Positions 1 through 11,606 of a DNA stretch of 64,000 nucleotides are shown in pieces. Numbering within the stretch: position 1 is the first letter of the stretch; every line of letters starts with the position of its first letter. The notes under the pieces were generated by a model. The model saw only the letters and a list, made by a program, of their open reading frames with translations. It had not been told where the DNA came from and searched no databases. A program made the translations under genes and the position numbers. Source of the DNA: Leptidea sinapis (taxonomy: Eukaryota; Arthropoda; Insecta; Lepidoptera; Pieridae); the NCBI RefSeq assembly GCF_905404315.1, contig NC_066273.1, positions 7,936,001 through 8,000,000 of the forward strand, read 5' to 3'.

Positions 1-312
1 TAATAAATGTAAACAAAAGGTTCGAAAGACAGAGCTTAATCAAAAGGAGTGCACAGAGAGGTTGAGACATATTGTATTATGACGTACAACACTGTTCACT
101 ACACAATACTTCACATTCAGAATTATATAATAGTTACATTAAAGTTGTTTATTTTTCCCGAACACAAAGAATTCTGACCTATTTGCGTCCCAGAAATGTT
201 CATGAAACGTCTGTATTTTATAACAGCGCTAGTGTTAACTTGATTTTACTACCCGTACAATTTACAAAATGCGAGTTAAAAATCGATTCTTTAGTTTGAT
301 TTTGACACTTAC
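1..312. other. Hexamerin intron 5 (partial); nothing else recognised
   Basis: This lies downstream (minus strand) of the exon 5 donor at 311-312. The minus-strand frame runs on past the donor but the residues no longer resemble a hexamerin, so it reads as intron. No acceptor followed by hexamerin-like coding is visible before the window edge. The next exon must therefore be outside the window. Confidence 0.6.
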
Positions 313-3300
313 CTTCACGCTCGTTAAGGTATAACGCATTGGTAACGTTGAGGTAAGTTTGTTCGAAATAAGTCACCAGCTTATCAACCTCGACCTTCTT
401 GATGGTAACAGAGGGTAAATCTAATTCCTCGACTTTGTATTTAGGCAGGTAGGACGACCACAGTGTGAAGAAATTCAGAGTACGCTTCCAGATCATGAAA
501 AATGCCGGGTCCCAAAGACAAGTTTGGTAGTTCTCCAATACAGATGGTACTACTAATGGAACATGGCTGGAAAACAGAAGTCCATATCAAACAATGCTTT
601 ATAATAATATTTCTCTTGTTTCGATTTAGAGGGCGCCGTAGTTTGTGAAAATTACTGGGCTAATGGTACCCAACATCTTATGTCATGTCAATAGCTAAGC
701 CGTTCAGTATAATAATCAAGAATCCTGATTAGCATTGCACTGTAAATGACAAGGCGTACCATTTACCATGAGACAAGGCGTACCATACACCTCTTGCTCG
801 TTTAAAAATAAAATAAAAAAATTACTTGACGAATCCTTAATATATATTCACCAGTAGAATAGCTTATTACCACTGAGTTGGGCCGTATTTAATCAAAGAA
901 ATGAAATCTTCTACGTAAATTGCTATAATTTTCGTATATGTTAAAATTTGTCTGAATGATGTCGATGCCGATTTGCCTTATTTAAAATTGATACAAAGTG
1001 GTAAGCGTAATTATAATATCTGCATAGCTGTAACGTTAATAATGTTAACGGCATAGTGGGTAAAACCGTTGTCATAAAAAATGTGTATTCGACTTTTCGA
1101 ATTCAATATATTATGTATGTTACTATGAGCTGGTGCTGGGGCTGCTGCTTCGACTGCCGAAGATAGCAAACGTCGCAAATATGTCGGTCCCAGAGGCACG
1201 GAGAATGTACAGAGTATTTACTATCTACGAGCCTCAATAGGGATACTGGAAACCCAAGCGCTGGCAGCTATTTCGTTCAACAGATCAGCCTAGCTATCCA
1301 ACACGGAAATGCTGCCAGTATTCTAGGTACGCTTCCCCGTAATGATAGTTTTATTTTAATGTAATCATAGTATTGTAATTATAGTTATAAGGTTTGCTTT
1401 GTTTGAATAAATATTATAGTCTAATGATTGAATTGTGTACGTTTTTTCGAAGCTTAAGAAGGTCAGAACGCTCTAATTATCCTTCAGTATTTCAAGATAG
1501 TGAGAGATAACATACCACCAGGAAACCCGTATGCTCCTCTTCCCAACTCAACTTGAAACTATATCAATAACACCGAAGCCAAATGTGTCATAAGACCAGA
1601 ATCACATGGACACATATTCTATTCGTCCAATCAAATCTACCCTAATGTTGGTTAGTTTCAAATGTAATGATACTTATCACTTACTTCTTCTTATAAACGT
1701 GTCCATGTGTGATAGAGTTTCCAAGTAAATATTTCCATAAGTTGATGATACTGCCGTAATAGTTTAAGTTTGGCGAATCAACGTTTCCTTCAATCAAGTT
1801 GCCAATTACGTTGATAGCTTCGGGTGTTCTCAAGTCAATTTTTTCACCAGTGCTCTAAAATAATGAAGTAATTATAAATAATATATATATATATATATAT
1901 ATACTGTATGCTATCTATGCTGTTCTCTCGAAACCAAAATTTAGTATGGAAAAATATATATTTAAAATATTAACATGGCTAGCACTTGTTGATAATATTT
2001 GCCAAAACTCGAGAAACTTCGAGTTTCTGGTTTTTTGGACATTGTTTCAAGCATCATTATTTTGGGGCAATGGTTTCTAGAATGAAATGAGGTTGGTTAT
2101 GACGATAAATAAGATAAACTTAGTAAAATACTGAAAGGGAAGTGTATTATAGCTGAAAAGAAATACCATCCTCTCGCTTAATGTTTAGGTCTAAACATAT
2201 AAACTATAGTAATCATAAAATCATGACAAATATCCTTTTATTGGTGCTGGAAACCAAACAGAATATTCATTCAATTATTCGACAAAGAAATATAAAAACA
2301 ACACTTACAGAAATAACATGGCCTAGCTCAATTGCATCCTTCAAACGACGTTCATAAGTATTGATTTTCTCAATTACTTCCAAGTACTGTGGCTGGTCGA
2401 GGTTGAAATGTTCAGGTCTGACAGGGAATGGAATTCCATTTTGGTATACAAGACCGCTGTTGAAGCCGTCTTCAACGACTTCCAAGCCAAGTTCAGGTAT
2501 CTCGGATAGACCATTCGATAAACGTTCCATATAGTAATGGGTCAAAATCTGTTTGTTAAAAAACCAGAAGTATTCTCCACGCCTGTATTTTATCAGGGGA
2601 CCGCTTTTGCCACTCAACCAGAAGGGATATGTGAGATGGTTGTTATAGTACAAAGTATTCAACGCATAGTCTTGGGAGTAGTATGAAGCAGATACATCAC
2701 TGTTTTCAAGATAAGGCCATACAGTTGTATTCCATCTGATCACGACATTGTCCTCCCAAACAAATGTCTGTGGGTAGTGTTCGACTAAACGTTTCCCATG
2801 TGTGTTTATCCTTTGAGCTATGTTCATGACTTCTCCTGTGTGATAATAGGAGGGGAACACTTCGTAAAGTGGAGGGACGACTATCCCTTGTGTTTCTGGA
2901 TGATGTACAGTTACAACAGCCAGGACGTAGACAAAGAGACCCTCGTTGATAATATCCCTTAAATGAACTGCTGTCTTGTATAATGTGCTGTAGTCCTTAG
3001 CGGAGAGCAATAAGTTGAAGAGTGTTACAGCTTCGAACTGATGGCTTGGCTCCATAATTGAGAATGGTACGGATCTGGGTAAATTCATGCCATAGTCAAT
3101 TAATTTCGAGTAAATTTCTACAGCCGTTGCATTCTGTAAAACCAATATTAGTTAATATTATTCAAACTTTGTAATAATGTAAGAAAGTCTGGAAATACAT
3201 TACAAGTTTGGAAACTATAATACTAGCATAAACTGAATCGGGATTTCAGCATTAATGATGTAAAAGCCAAGTTTGATCTGATCAACAAAATATAAAAACC

Positions 3301-5139
3301 TATCTTGTAATGTCCTGTAAGCTATCCAATACTCACGTTGTATTTTTCAATATTTCGTTCAATGTTCCATGACTCAGCAATGGACTTTAAATTACGGTCC
3401 TGTAGCGGCTCGCCGACATGGAAGTACAACGTGAGAAGGTCAATCTGTTTTTGCAAGAATTTTGCATCCGCTGTAAGAGTTAAAGTTATCTTTAAAATGA
3501 TGTAAATGGCTGCAGTTACAGTGATGTGGTTTGGTCTTGTAGAGAGGATTTATGACAGAATGTTAACTGCTATAAATATATATGCTTTCAGTGGGAGGCT
3601 CCTTTGCACAGGATACCGGCTAGTTTGCATGCTAGTCGTGAAGCAGTGTGTACTGTGTTTCGGTCTGAAGGGCGCCGTAGCTAGTGAAATTACTGGGCAA
3701 ATAAGACTTAACATCTTATGTGTCAAGGTGAAGAGCACAATTGTGCCAATGCCAATCAGAATTTTTGGAGTTTTTCAAGAACCCTGAGTGGCACTGCATT
3801 GTAATGGGCAAGGCGTATCAATTACCATCAGCTGAAAGTTCCTTACTTTCATAAAAAAAAGCTGTAGATATAAATGAATTTTGAAATTTTGACATTTATC
3901 GTGAAGTAAATATTTTGCACTAAATTGCACTAAATATTATACTGGGCACTTTACATCCCGAATCTTTTAAAACTCTGGAGCACGTTACAAATTTGAGTTA
4001 GAGGACGGAAGGCATGTCTGGAACATAGAGAGATACTGCGTTAATAAAAAAAGTCAAAGATTCAACTGAGCTATACTTTGAGGGTCAAAGTATAGCTGTA
4101 CAAAGTACAGTTGAATCTCACACGAGTTACTAAGAGATGACCAATTTGGTATTGAAATTCAGATTACAACCTTTGCCACCACTATATATTATAATAAAAC
4201 AAAATCCTCCGCGGCATCTGTCTGTCTGTCAAATCGCTATAAACTCATAAACTACTGCATCGATTTTCATGCTGATAGACGGTTTAAGTATATACATAGT
4301 ATGTTAAGATTTTCTAACATTAACGATATTTGTTGGAGGTGTCGGAAAAAAATAAGCCGTCTAGGAGCTTTCAACAAAAACGCTGTCTAAGCCCTTTGAG
4401 ATACAATAAAATAATGTATGGTGGAATTGTGTATCTTATATAGGTCTACATAAAAGTCTACAACGGCATATGTGACGGCTCTTAAGGCTAACATACTATA
4501 TTTATTATACTTTAAAAAATTTAAAAAGTTCTTTGGACGCATTTTAGCGTAATTCGCTCGCTCGCGTAGCCTCTCAAACTGACGCGACTTCCCGCGTGTC
4601 ATTTTTGGTTCTTCTGTGGAGAAACATCATGCATTGTGAGATCAAACAATCCCGCCGGGCGTCCCGCTCTTGTTTCGCTTCAACTTGAGCGACTACTCGC
4701 GTCAATATACACGTCCATACAAGTTAGCTGACACAATCGGCGCGAGTGATTTCCGTCCCGCGTCCCGCGCGATAGTAGCCTCAGTTTGAACAAAGCTTAA
4801 CTTTGATTTCACATTTCTGATGGCTTTAGACGAAGGGTACTCTAGGTACAACATGGACCGACGATCTGGTCAAGATCGCCGAAATACGTTGGATGAGGGC
4901 AGCGCAGAACCGATCGTCGTGGAAATCTTTGGTGGTATACCTTTGTTAAGCAGTGGACGTATTCCGGCTGATGATGATGATTAATTAATCCTGAAATTAG
5001 TTAGGTGACAGTAGTGATTAAATGGGAGGTGTGGAAGTGACTACTCACCAATCGTGGGTGGTGTTGCGTTATGCTCAACGGGATCAGAAATCCCGCTGGC
5101 GACGCAAAGCGCCAGAAGACACAGAACAACCCGAGACAT
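313..5139 (-). CDS. Hexamerin storage protein, 5' part (five exons; 3' end beyond window)
   Basis: Secreted larval haemolymph storage protein of the hemocyanin/hexamerin family, normally made by the fat body and assembled as a hexamer. Exons on the minus strand: 5139-5049, 3470-3337, 3133-2309, 1854-1685, 566-313 (91, 134, 825, 170 and 254 bp). All have GT donors and AG acceptors, and phases join without a break into 491 codons. Exon 1 starts MSRVVLCLLALCVASG, a signal peptide. Exons 2-3 give the hemocyanin N domain and the start of the M domain (LYFHVGEP, FSIMEPSHQFEAV, VVPPLYEVFPSYY, YRRGEYFWFFNKQ, YYMERLSNGL). Exon 5 carries NYQTCLWDPAFFMIWKR and the conserved VDKLVTYFE at the start of the C domain. 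Full family members are about 700 residues, so roughly the last 200 are missing off the left edge. The copper-ligand histidine pattern is absent, as expected of hexamerins. Aromatic residues are frequent and Met is not, closer to arylphorin-like than Met-rich forms; the subclass is unsure. Introns 1 and 4 hold repeat copies. Confidence 0.93.
626..831 (+). repeat. SINE-X copy, 5'-truncated, in hexamerin intron 4
   Basis: It starts at the internal GAGGGCGCCGTAG motif, runs through a degraded body (ACAAGGCGTACCAT occurs here in duplicate), and ends in an A-rich tail after CTCTTGCTCG. It belongs to the family described at 37569-37863. Confidence 0.7.
1205..1425 (+). repeat. Coding-derived repeat relic (GNPSAGSYF type)
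   Basis: The stretch reads TGNPSAGSYF and then AIQHGNAASILGTLPRND in one frame, followed by an AT-rich 3' end (GTACGCTTCCCCGTAATGATAG). The same coding segment and 3' end recur at 62525-62715, and the 3' end alone at 27160-27245. It is therefore a dispersed element with a protein-derived 3' part. I do not recognise the family. It lies in hexamerin intron 4. Confidence 0.55.
1879..1903. repeat. (AT)n microsatellite in hexamerin intron 3
   Basis: A pure AT dinucleotide run of about 12 units just upstream (minus strand sense: downstream) of exon 4. Confidence 0.9.
3589..3858 (+). repeat. SINE-X copy in hexamerin intron 1
   Basis: It begins exactly at CAGTGGGAGGCTCC and ends in CTTTCATAAAAAAAA, so both family ends are present. 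An internal segment of the 5' third is shortened. Sense orientation is opposite to the host gene. Confidence 0.8.
4190..4400 (+). repeat. Dispersed repeat (TCTGTCTGTC / GTCGGAAAAAATAAG)
   Basis: It contains CCTCCGCGGCATCTGTCTG, AACTACTGCATCGATTTTCA and GGTGTCGGAAAAAAATAAGC. The same modules appear in inverse orientation at 18115-18310, so this is an interspersed repeat rather than intron-specific sequence. Confidence 0.55.
4500..4795. other. Unassigned GC-richer block in hexamerin intron 1
   Basis: Unlike its surroundings it is rich in CGCG/CCCGCG words. It has imperfectly inverted edges (CTCAAACTGACGCGAC near 4574 and GTAGCCTCAGTTTGAAC near 4776), suggesting a small TIR-type or foldback repeat. 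No coding is seen. Confidence 0.3.
4852..4984 (+). mobile_element. RTE-like LINE 3' tail fragment
   Basis: It matches the other tails in this window (ATGGACCGACGATCTGGTC, GATGAGGGCAGCGCAG, GCAGTGGACGT) and ends in a (TGATGA)n-like 3' tail. It encodes only the last few dozen residues of the RT ORF, in a broken frame. Confidence 0.75.
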
Positions 5140-5210
5140 TACAGTAAATGTGAAGCTCTTTGAAGGTCCTTACTTATATACAATTTTTATCTTTAAAGGT
5201 CAGGTCTTCA
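5140..5210 (-). promoter_or_regulatory. Putative hexamerin core promoter
   Basis: On the minus strand a TATA-like TATATAAG lies at about 5173-5180, some 35-40 bp upstream of the ATG at 5139, implying a very short 5' UTR. At 5197-5206 the plus strand reads AGGTCAGGTC, a nuclear-receptor half-site AGGTCA followed by a partial second one. Hexamerin genes are known to be controlled by ecdysteroid and juvenile hormone, so a half-site here is plausible. The function is inferred from sequence only. Confidence 0.5.
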
Positions 5211-5689
5211 AAACGTTACTTTCTAGATAAGTGCATGCAGTACAACGGTGTTTCACAGTCGTACCTATGACTTTTCGTCCAATCGATAAGTTATCAATGT
5301 ACAAATATAAACAAAATGTTATCTTTTTAATGCATTTATTTTGATTGCTTAATATTTCGTAAGGTTTAATTAGATTAAAGCTAAAGTTTTATGTAAAAAT
5401 CCGGACATTTTTTTACAGATCTCATTAAAAATAAAAACGCTAAAGAGCTGTCAAAAGTGGATATTATTTTAGTAATCATTATTTTTTACATATTAATATA
5501 AAAAAAATGCGTATTGATCTAGTAATACCTAAATATTTTTTTTTGCTTATAGTAATTACGAAAATAAATAATAATATTGAATGATAATTAATTAATAATA
5601 ATAGTTCTGACAGAAGCATATTTTCATATCTTTATATTTTCAAGTTGTTCACTCTATGTCATTCCTATATCATATACTAAAGATATCAT

Positions 5690-6240
5690 CATCATAATTT
5701 CAACCTAAAGACGTCCACTGCTAAACAAAGGCCTCACCCATAAATCCGCATAACCATCGGTTGCGCTACCCTCATCCACCCTACTCCGGCGATTTTGAGT
5801 AGATCGTCGGTCCATCTTGTGGGGGGCCTACCAACACTACGTCTTCCGATACGTGGTCTCCATTCAAGAACTTTACTACCCCAACGGCCATCTCTCTATC
5901 GGGCTATGCGCCCTGCCCACTGCCACTTTAGTTTCGCAACTAATCTGTTCTCTTACGGATCTCATCATTTCTGAATCGGTCTCGCAGGGAAACTCCGAGC
6001 ATAGCCCTTGCCATTGCTCTCTGAGCGACAATGAGCTGCCTCATAAGGCCTATAGTTAGCGACCACGTCTGCGTTCCGTATGTTATCACTGGCAACACGC
6101 ACTCGTTAAATACCTTCGTGTTAAGACACTGTGGTATTTTAGACGCGAAGATTTAACGGAGCCTCCTGAACGCTGGCCATCCGAGTTAGATTCGACGAGT
6201 GACCTCTTTTCCGAAATTGGACGCCCTGTTGTTTAAGGCG
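5690..6240 (-). pseudogene. RTE-like LINE reverse transcriptase C-terminus, 5'-truncated
   Basis: Read on the minus strand it gives the C-terminal part of the endonuclease-reverse transcriptase found in many lepidopteran RTE elements. Recognisable pieces are FNECVLPVITYGTQTWSL, AQRAMARAMLGVSLRDR and RFRNDEIRKRT, then a degraded tail that ends at 5690 in an ATCATCATCAT-type 3' repeat. Frames are broken in the tail, so it is dead. It lies between the hexamerin promoter and the errantivirus. Confidence 0.75.
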
Positions 6241-6458
6241 AAGAGTAAGCAGAAAACACGCAAACATGGTGTTTTTAGACAAGTTTTATGGTGAAAGTAT
6301 AGCATTTCGAGCTATGACCACTATTTAATCCTGTTACACATATCCTTAAGTCTTATTTGTAGGTAGCTAATGCTTGCTGTTGGTTATAGTTAACACTGCT
6401 GAGCTTTTTTGAACAACCACTTTTCTTTGAAGTTAAACAAGTTTTTTGGCATGGCGTG
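6241..6458. other. Left flank of the errantivirus insertion
   Basis: No gene is recognised. The last four bases, CGTG at 6455-6458, are the left copy of the target-site duplication. Confidence 0.6.
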
Positions 6459-6670
6459 AGTTACGCAGGCCCAACACGGCTAAACCTGCATACGTTGCCA
6501 CCCCGTACCCCGACGTAGTGCTGATCGAGCACCCATTGTCTTATAGATTTCTTTAGTTTAATTATAATATTGTTTAATCAGTCTTGTTCCAATTTACCTG
6601 TGAGTAACATTAAATATTTTTAAATAAAGTGCCTTTTAAAAACTCAAATCCCGACGCCCGATACATAACT
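6459..6670 (+). repeat. 5' LTR of the errantivirus
   Basis: 212 bp, starting AGTTACGCAGGCC and ending CGATACATAACT, with short inverted ends AGTTA/TAACT. AATAAA lies at about 6623. It matches 13249-13489 throughout, apart from an AT-rich gap after TCTTATAGATTT. Confidence 0.95.
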
Positions 6671-6680
6671 GGCGCAGTCG
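6670..6680 (+). promoter_or_regulatory. Primer binding site (tRNA-Ser type)
   Basis: TGGCGCAGTCG directly follows the 5' LTR and shares the LTR's last T. This is the PBS type that 17.6/297-like elements use, complementary to the 3' end of a tRNA-Ser. The tRNA assignment is from general knowledge. Confidence 0.75.
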
Positions 6681-7071
6681 AGTAGTCTCGCGGTAGCTTC
6701 TTTTCGTCGGTATAAAATCTTCCGAGTGTAAAGTAGCTGTGGTTTTCGAGCCGCTAAGCCGCAAGAATCACAGAACCTCGTCGGTCGTTGGGACATCATC
6801 ATCAACGCGCACGAAAACCCGGCACATTGGGAATTCAAGCGCTGGGCAAGACTCGACAGCAGATGCAGATGCTGATTTGGTGAGTACTCTCGCTATTCAA
6901 GTATCCTGCTATATCTACTGTCCTAGTATTATATATATTTTATTATAAAAGTTAAAGAACGTTGCGTACAGCTAATATCGATAATAACGGGTTACACTTA
7001 CTTAGTGACAAGAAAGGTGTATCTAGGTGATAATTACCGAGTATTAGAACAATAGTGTAATCTGAAACGCA

Positions 7072-7933
7072 ATGTCTTTCAATGAATGTGATAAGGATTT
7101 TAAATTCCTTGCCGATTTATTACCACGGTATGATGGGAACCCAACGTTATTAAACTTTTATATTAGAGAAGTAGAGAATATTATACAACTTTTAAGTGAA
7201 CCCTCCCGGGTTCACCCGGCATTTATATGTTTAATAAAAATTCGAAGATGCGGAGACATTTGGCAAACGACTCCGTGAGTTGTTAGATACTCTTTACTCG
7301 GTCGGTAAACACGGAGACCGTTCGTATTATGAGGAAATGGTTATAGAGCAATATACCAATCAATTAGACATCAATGTTTCATTAGGAGTTAGAATAAGTA
7401 AACCTTTAACATTAGAGTCAGCAATTATGGCAGCAAGGCAGGAAGAGGCTAGGCTCGTCCACAGTAAACCTTTTTATAACGGGTCACCTACTTTCCATTT
7501 TAAGCAAAAGGATGCCCCTAGAGTTTCGCAACAGTGGTATATTCCATCAAGGAATTTTATAGGGACGCAACCTCAGCACCACCAGCCTTCTAATATCGTA
7601 AATCGTCAAAATATGTCTATGCCTAATTTTAAGAGAAACTCAGGTAATTTTAGGAATAGTAACTGCGCGAATTTTAGGCAATTTAATGTACCTCAAAGAC
7701 AGGTAACACCTAAAATATGTTCCGATGTTACTATGCGGTCCGTGAATAAACCGGATACGCCCCAGTATGCTGCTCAAAACGTTTTCTATACTAAAGGTCA
7801 ACCAGTATTATATGGCAATGAATGCCATACCAACTACAATGAAGGTGAGTACCCATATAACGTAGTACAGGAACCTGAAGAGGAGTACCAGCAGGATGTT
7901 CCTCAAACCCAGGAGATGCCAGACCAGACCTAG
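7072..7933 (+). pseudogene. gag: Errantivirus gag, frameshifted and shortened
   Basis: Capsid/nucleocapsid precursor. It opens at the ATG at 7072 (MSFNECDKDFKFLADLLPRY). The first frame ends at 7278; the second frame resumes capsid-like sequence from about 7240 (FEDAETFGKRLRELLDTL) to the TAG at 7931-7933. Together this is only about 280 residues, against 400 or more in intact relatives, so a piece of the capsid region also seems deleted near the break. The C-terminal third is rich in N, Q and P. The start of pol lies in the -1 frame relative to gag, as expected for programmed -1 frameshifting. Confidence 0.8.
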
Positions 7934-10900
7934 TGAAAATAAACTTGTTGGTCAGGGATCACCTCCCTTACATAGAAATACCCGAATTAGGAGGTAAGTT
8001 TCTTATTGACACTGGAGCAAGCCGAAGTGTAATTGCATCAGATGCTATTTTTAATACGTATTATGAACCTTATGTGGAATATGAACCCTTTGAAATATCA
8101 ACGGCTCATAGTGTATCTCGTCATAATTATGTAATAAACCTACCCTTACCACCAATTTTTAATATTAAACTTAGTCATAAATTTTTTATATTTGATTTCG
8201 ATCCAAAATATAGAGGTCTTATAGGTTGTGACTTATTGAGGTCACTAAAAAGTACAATAGATTTAAATAAAAATATATTGCGCACATCGGCGGTAGATAT
8301 CCCGATGTACCTAAATAAACCAATTAGGAAAATTAAAATAGGTCCTAAATGTGAAAAATTCGTTCATGTGAAAACACATCACATCGACGGCTAATATTTA
8401 CATGAAAAACTTTATTGGTCTGAAGACTTAGAGTCACCCGCAGCCTTTGTGACGGTAAAAAATGGTTCTTTCAGAACCACGGTTATAAACTATAATAACG
8501 AAAATAAATTTATCCCAGTTGTAACCAATATTAAGTTAGAAAAATTATCCGAAAATCTTGAAATAAGTAAAATAAATTCGTTAAAAGTAAATCCAGATGT
8601 GGACAAAATATTAAAAGAAAATTTAAATCAAATACGTACAAATCACATGAATGAGGAAGAAAAAAGGGAAATAACAAAAATATATTATCAATATCGTGAA
8701 ATTTTCTATTCAGAACACATACCCTTAACTTTCACTCATGCTGTAAAACACGAACTAAGATTGACAAATAACAACCCTATCTTTGTTCGTAACTACAGAC
8801 AAGCCCCTAAACAACGGGACGAAACAAAGAAACAAATTGATAACCTTGGTCGTGTCCAACTCATATAGTACCGAAGAAACCAGATGCGTCCGGTAAAGTT
8901 AAGTGGCGTCTTGTTATAGATTATAGACGTCTTAATGATAGAATAGTAGAAGATAAGTATCCCTTGCCTAATAAACATTACATACTTGATAGGTTAGGAA
9001 GAGCCCAATACTTTACTACATTAGATTTAGCTAGTGGGTACCATCAAGTGGAAATGCAGCCTAATGATATAGAAAAGACAGCATTATCTGCAGAGAGAGG
9101 GCATTACGAATTTTAAGAATGCCCTTTGGCTTAAAAAACGCACCAAGTACGTTTCAGAGGCTAATGGACCATATACTTAGAGGCCTTAGCAACGTTTATA
9201 CGTACCTAGATGACGTAATAATAGCTTCTACATCCCTTCAGGAACACATTGACAAACTTAGACAGGTATTTGATAGATTTAAAACTCATAATTTAAAAAT
9301 ACAACTTGAAAAATCTGAATTTTTACAAAAACAAGTGAACTTTTTAGGGCACGAACTAACGGACGAAGGTCTTAAACCAAATAAAGACAAAATAAAAGCC
9401 GTATTAAACTTCCCATTGCCCCAAAATCAAAAAGAAATAAAAGCTTTTCTTGGACTTGTAGGATACTACAGGAAGTTCATAAAAGATTTTGCTAAACTTA
9501 CAAAACCAATGACACTTTGTCTAAAGAAACACAGTAAAGTTACACACAACGCTGAATTTATTGATTCTTTTAATAAATGTAAACAAATCTTAACAAATGC
9601 CCCAATCTTACAATATCCAAACTTTGATGAACCTTTTATATTAACAACAGATGCATCAGACGTAGCTCTTGGCGCGGTTTTATCCCAAGGAAAAGTGGGA
9701 TCGGATAAGCCGGTAGCCTATGCATCACGTACGCTTTCCGACACAGAATCGCGTTATTCAACTATTGAAAAAGAATTGTTAGCCATTATATGGGCAACAA
9801 AATATTTTAGACCTTATCTATATGGTAACAAATTTACCATTTACACAGACCACAGACCACTCACTTGGCTTATGTCATTAAAAGACCCTAATTCTAAGTT
9901 GACTCGCTGGCGTCTAAAGCTTGCTGAGTATGACTATAATGTAATATATAAAAAAGGACGTCAAAACACGAATGCAGATGCATTATCTAGGGTTAAAATT
10001 TTCCATAATAGCATAGATTCCCTAGCTGTAAATTTTGATGATAATTACGACGATAATATAATACATAGAATTTTTGAAAATGCACGGAGAGAAAATGAGA
10101 TGGAGCAATCAGCCCATAACAATGTGGAAGAACCTGAACCATCCACAAGTCACGTTAACTTACCAGTACCTGTACTCTCTCAGGCTGAATCAGACAGCAT
10201 GAGTGCAGTCACAATTAGTGAGAACCAGTTAATAAGTACAAATCATACCCAACCTGATAACGAAAATGCAGGCATACCAATACTGACAGACGCTATAGAC
10301 AGACAATTGAAGCAATTTCACATACGATCAACCCCTGGTTTAGAATATAGAGTCGATAATCGCTCTACAAACTCTAAAACAGTCATCAAAGATGTTTTTA
10401 TTCAATTAATAATACGGAACAGGAAATTATACGTTTCTTAAAAGAACACACTATAGCAGGTAGAATATTCCATTGCTATTTCTATAATGAAGAGCTATAC
10501 TTGGCCTTTTCTAGAGTATATACCACAATCTTTAACGATAGAGGCCCTAAATTAATTAGATGCACAACTCGCGTCACTTTAGTTGAAAATAAAAATGAAC
10601 AACAAGAATTAATTAAGAGATACCACGAAGGAAAAACAGCCCATCGAGGTATTCAAGAGACGCATAAGCAGTTACACCGAAATTACCATTGGCCTAACAT
10701 GTTACTTACGACTCAAAGATATATTAATCAATGTGACATATGTGTACAAATCCATTTAAACCAGCTTTAGCATTAACTGATACACCCAGAAAACCAATGG
10801 AACACCTTTACATGGATCTGTACTCGACAGCAGGAGTTACATTTCTAACTATAATCGATAATTTTTCTAAATTCGCTCAAGCTATTCCCATCAGTGCATG

Positions 10901-11606
10901 TAGCAGTGTTCACGTAGCAGACGCATTGTTACAAGTCATATCCACATTGGGACTTCCACACCAAATCACCACAGACTCAGACACAAAGTTTGATAATGAT
11001 GTAATCAAAGAAAATGTGCATTACACAATACTCATATACACTTCACAACACCGTATAACCCTAATTCTAATTCACCAATAGAACGGTTACACTCAACTCT
11101 TTCAGAAATAATTAGAATTCAAAAGATGACAAATAAGGATGACACAACTGAGACAATAATGAAATACGCACTCATTGCGTATAATAACACTATACACTCA
11201 GCGACAAATTACACTCCACATGAAGTACTATTCAGACACACAGCATCACGAAACCCTTTAGAAATTTACTATCCCAAAGAGTTTTACCAGGATTATGTAA
11301 TAAAACACAAGATGAACACCGAAGCCGTACAAGAATGCATAGCAGCTCATATGTCAAAAAACAAGGAGGCTGTCATCGCCAAGCGCAATCAAAACGCCGA
11401 AGTAATTGCGCTCAAGGTAGGTGAAATAGTATATAAACAGGTGGTTAAGACAGCAAGAAATGACAAAACTAAGCTCGTATTTAAAGGTCCGTATAAAATT
11501 ATTCATCTTCACCCTAATAACACGGCGGAGATTATAGGGAACCACCCTGACTCAAAATCAATCAGAGTACATTTCAAGCTTCTACGAAGACCTCATCTTG
11601 TTTCAG
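7933..11606 (+). pseudogene. pol: Errantivirus pol (protease, RT, RNase H, integrase), multiply broken
   Basis: Protease: FLIDTGASRS, catalytic Asp codon at 8008. RT: PKKPDASGKVKWRLV and TLDLASGYHQVEMQ, then MPFGLKNAPSTFQRL from 9119 and the catalytic YLDD at about 9205. RNase H: LTTDASDVALGAVL, EKELLAIIWA, TDHRPLTWL. Integrase: zinc-binding HHCC region (10610-10750), first Asp in YMDLYS, second in ITTDSDTKFDND, Glu in SPIERLHS near 11080. Lesions: stop at 8392-8394; frameshift with a small deletion near 8850; frameshifts near 9114, 10405, 10755 and 11025. The last frame runs past the pol end into env without a stop (see findings). Confidence 0.9.

Noticed and set aside
1011..1199. Extra hexamerin exon on the minus strand
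   Set aside because: The residues do not resemble the family, and exons 4 and 5 join in phase without it.
3550..3787. Overlapping frames within hexamerin intron 1
   Set aside because: They are produced by the SINE-X copy; similar frames recur at other copies on either strand.
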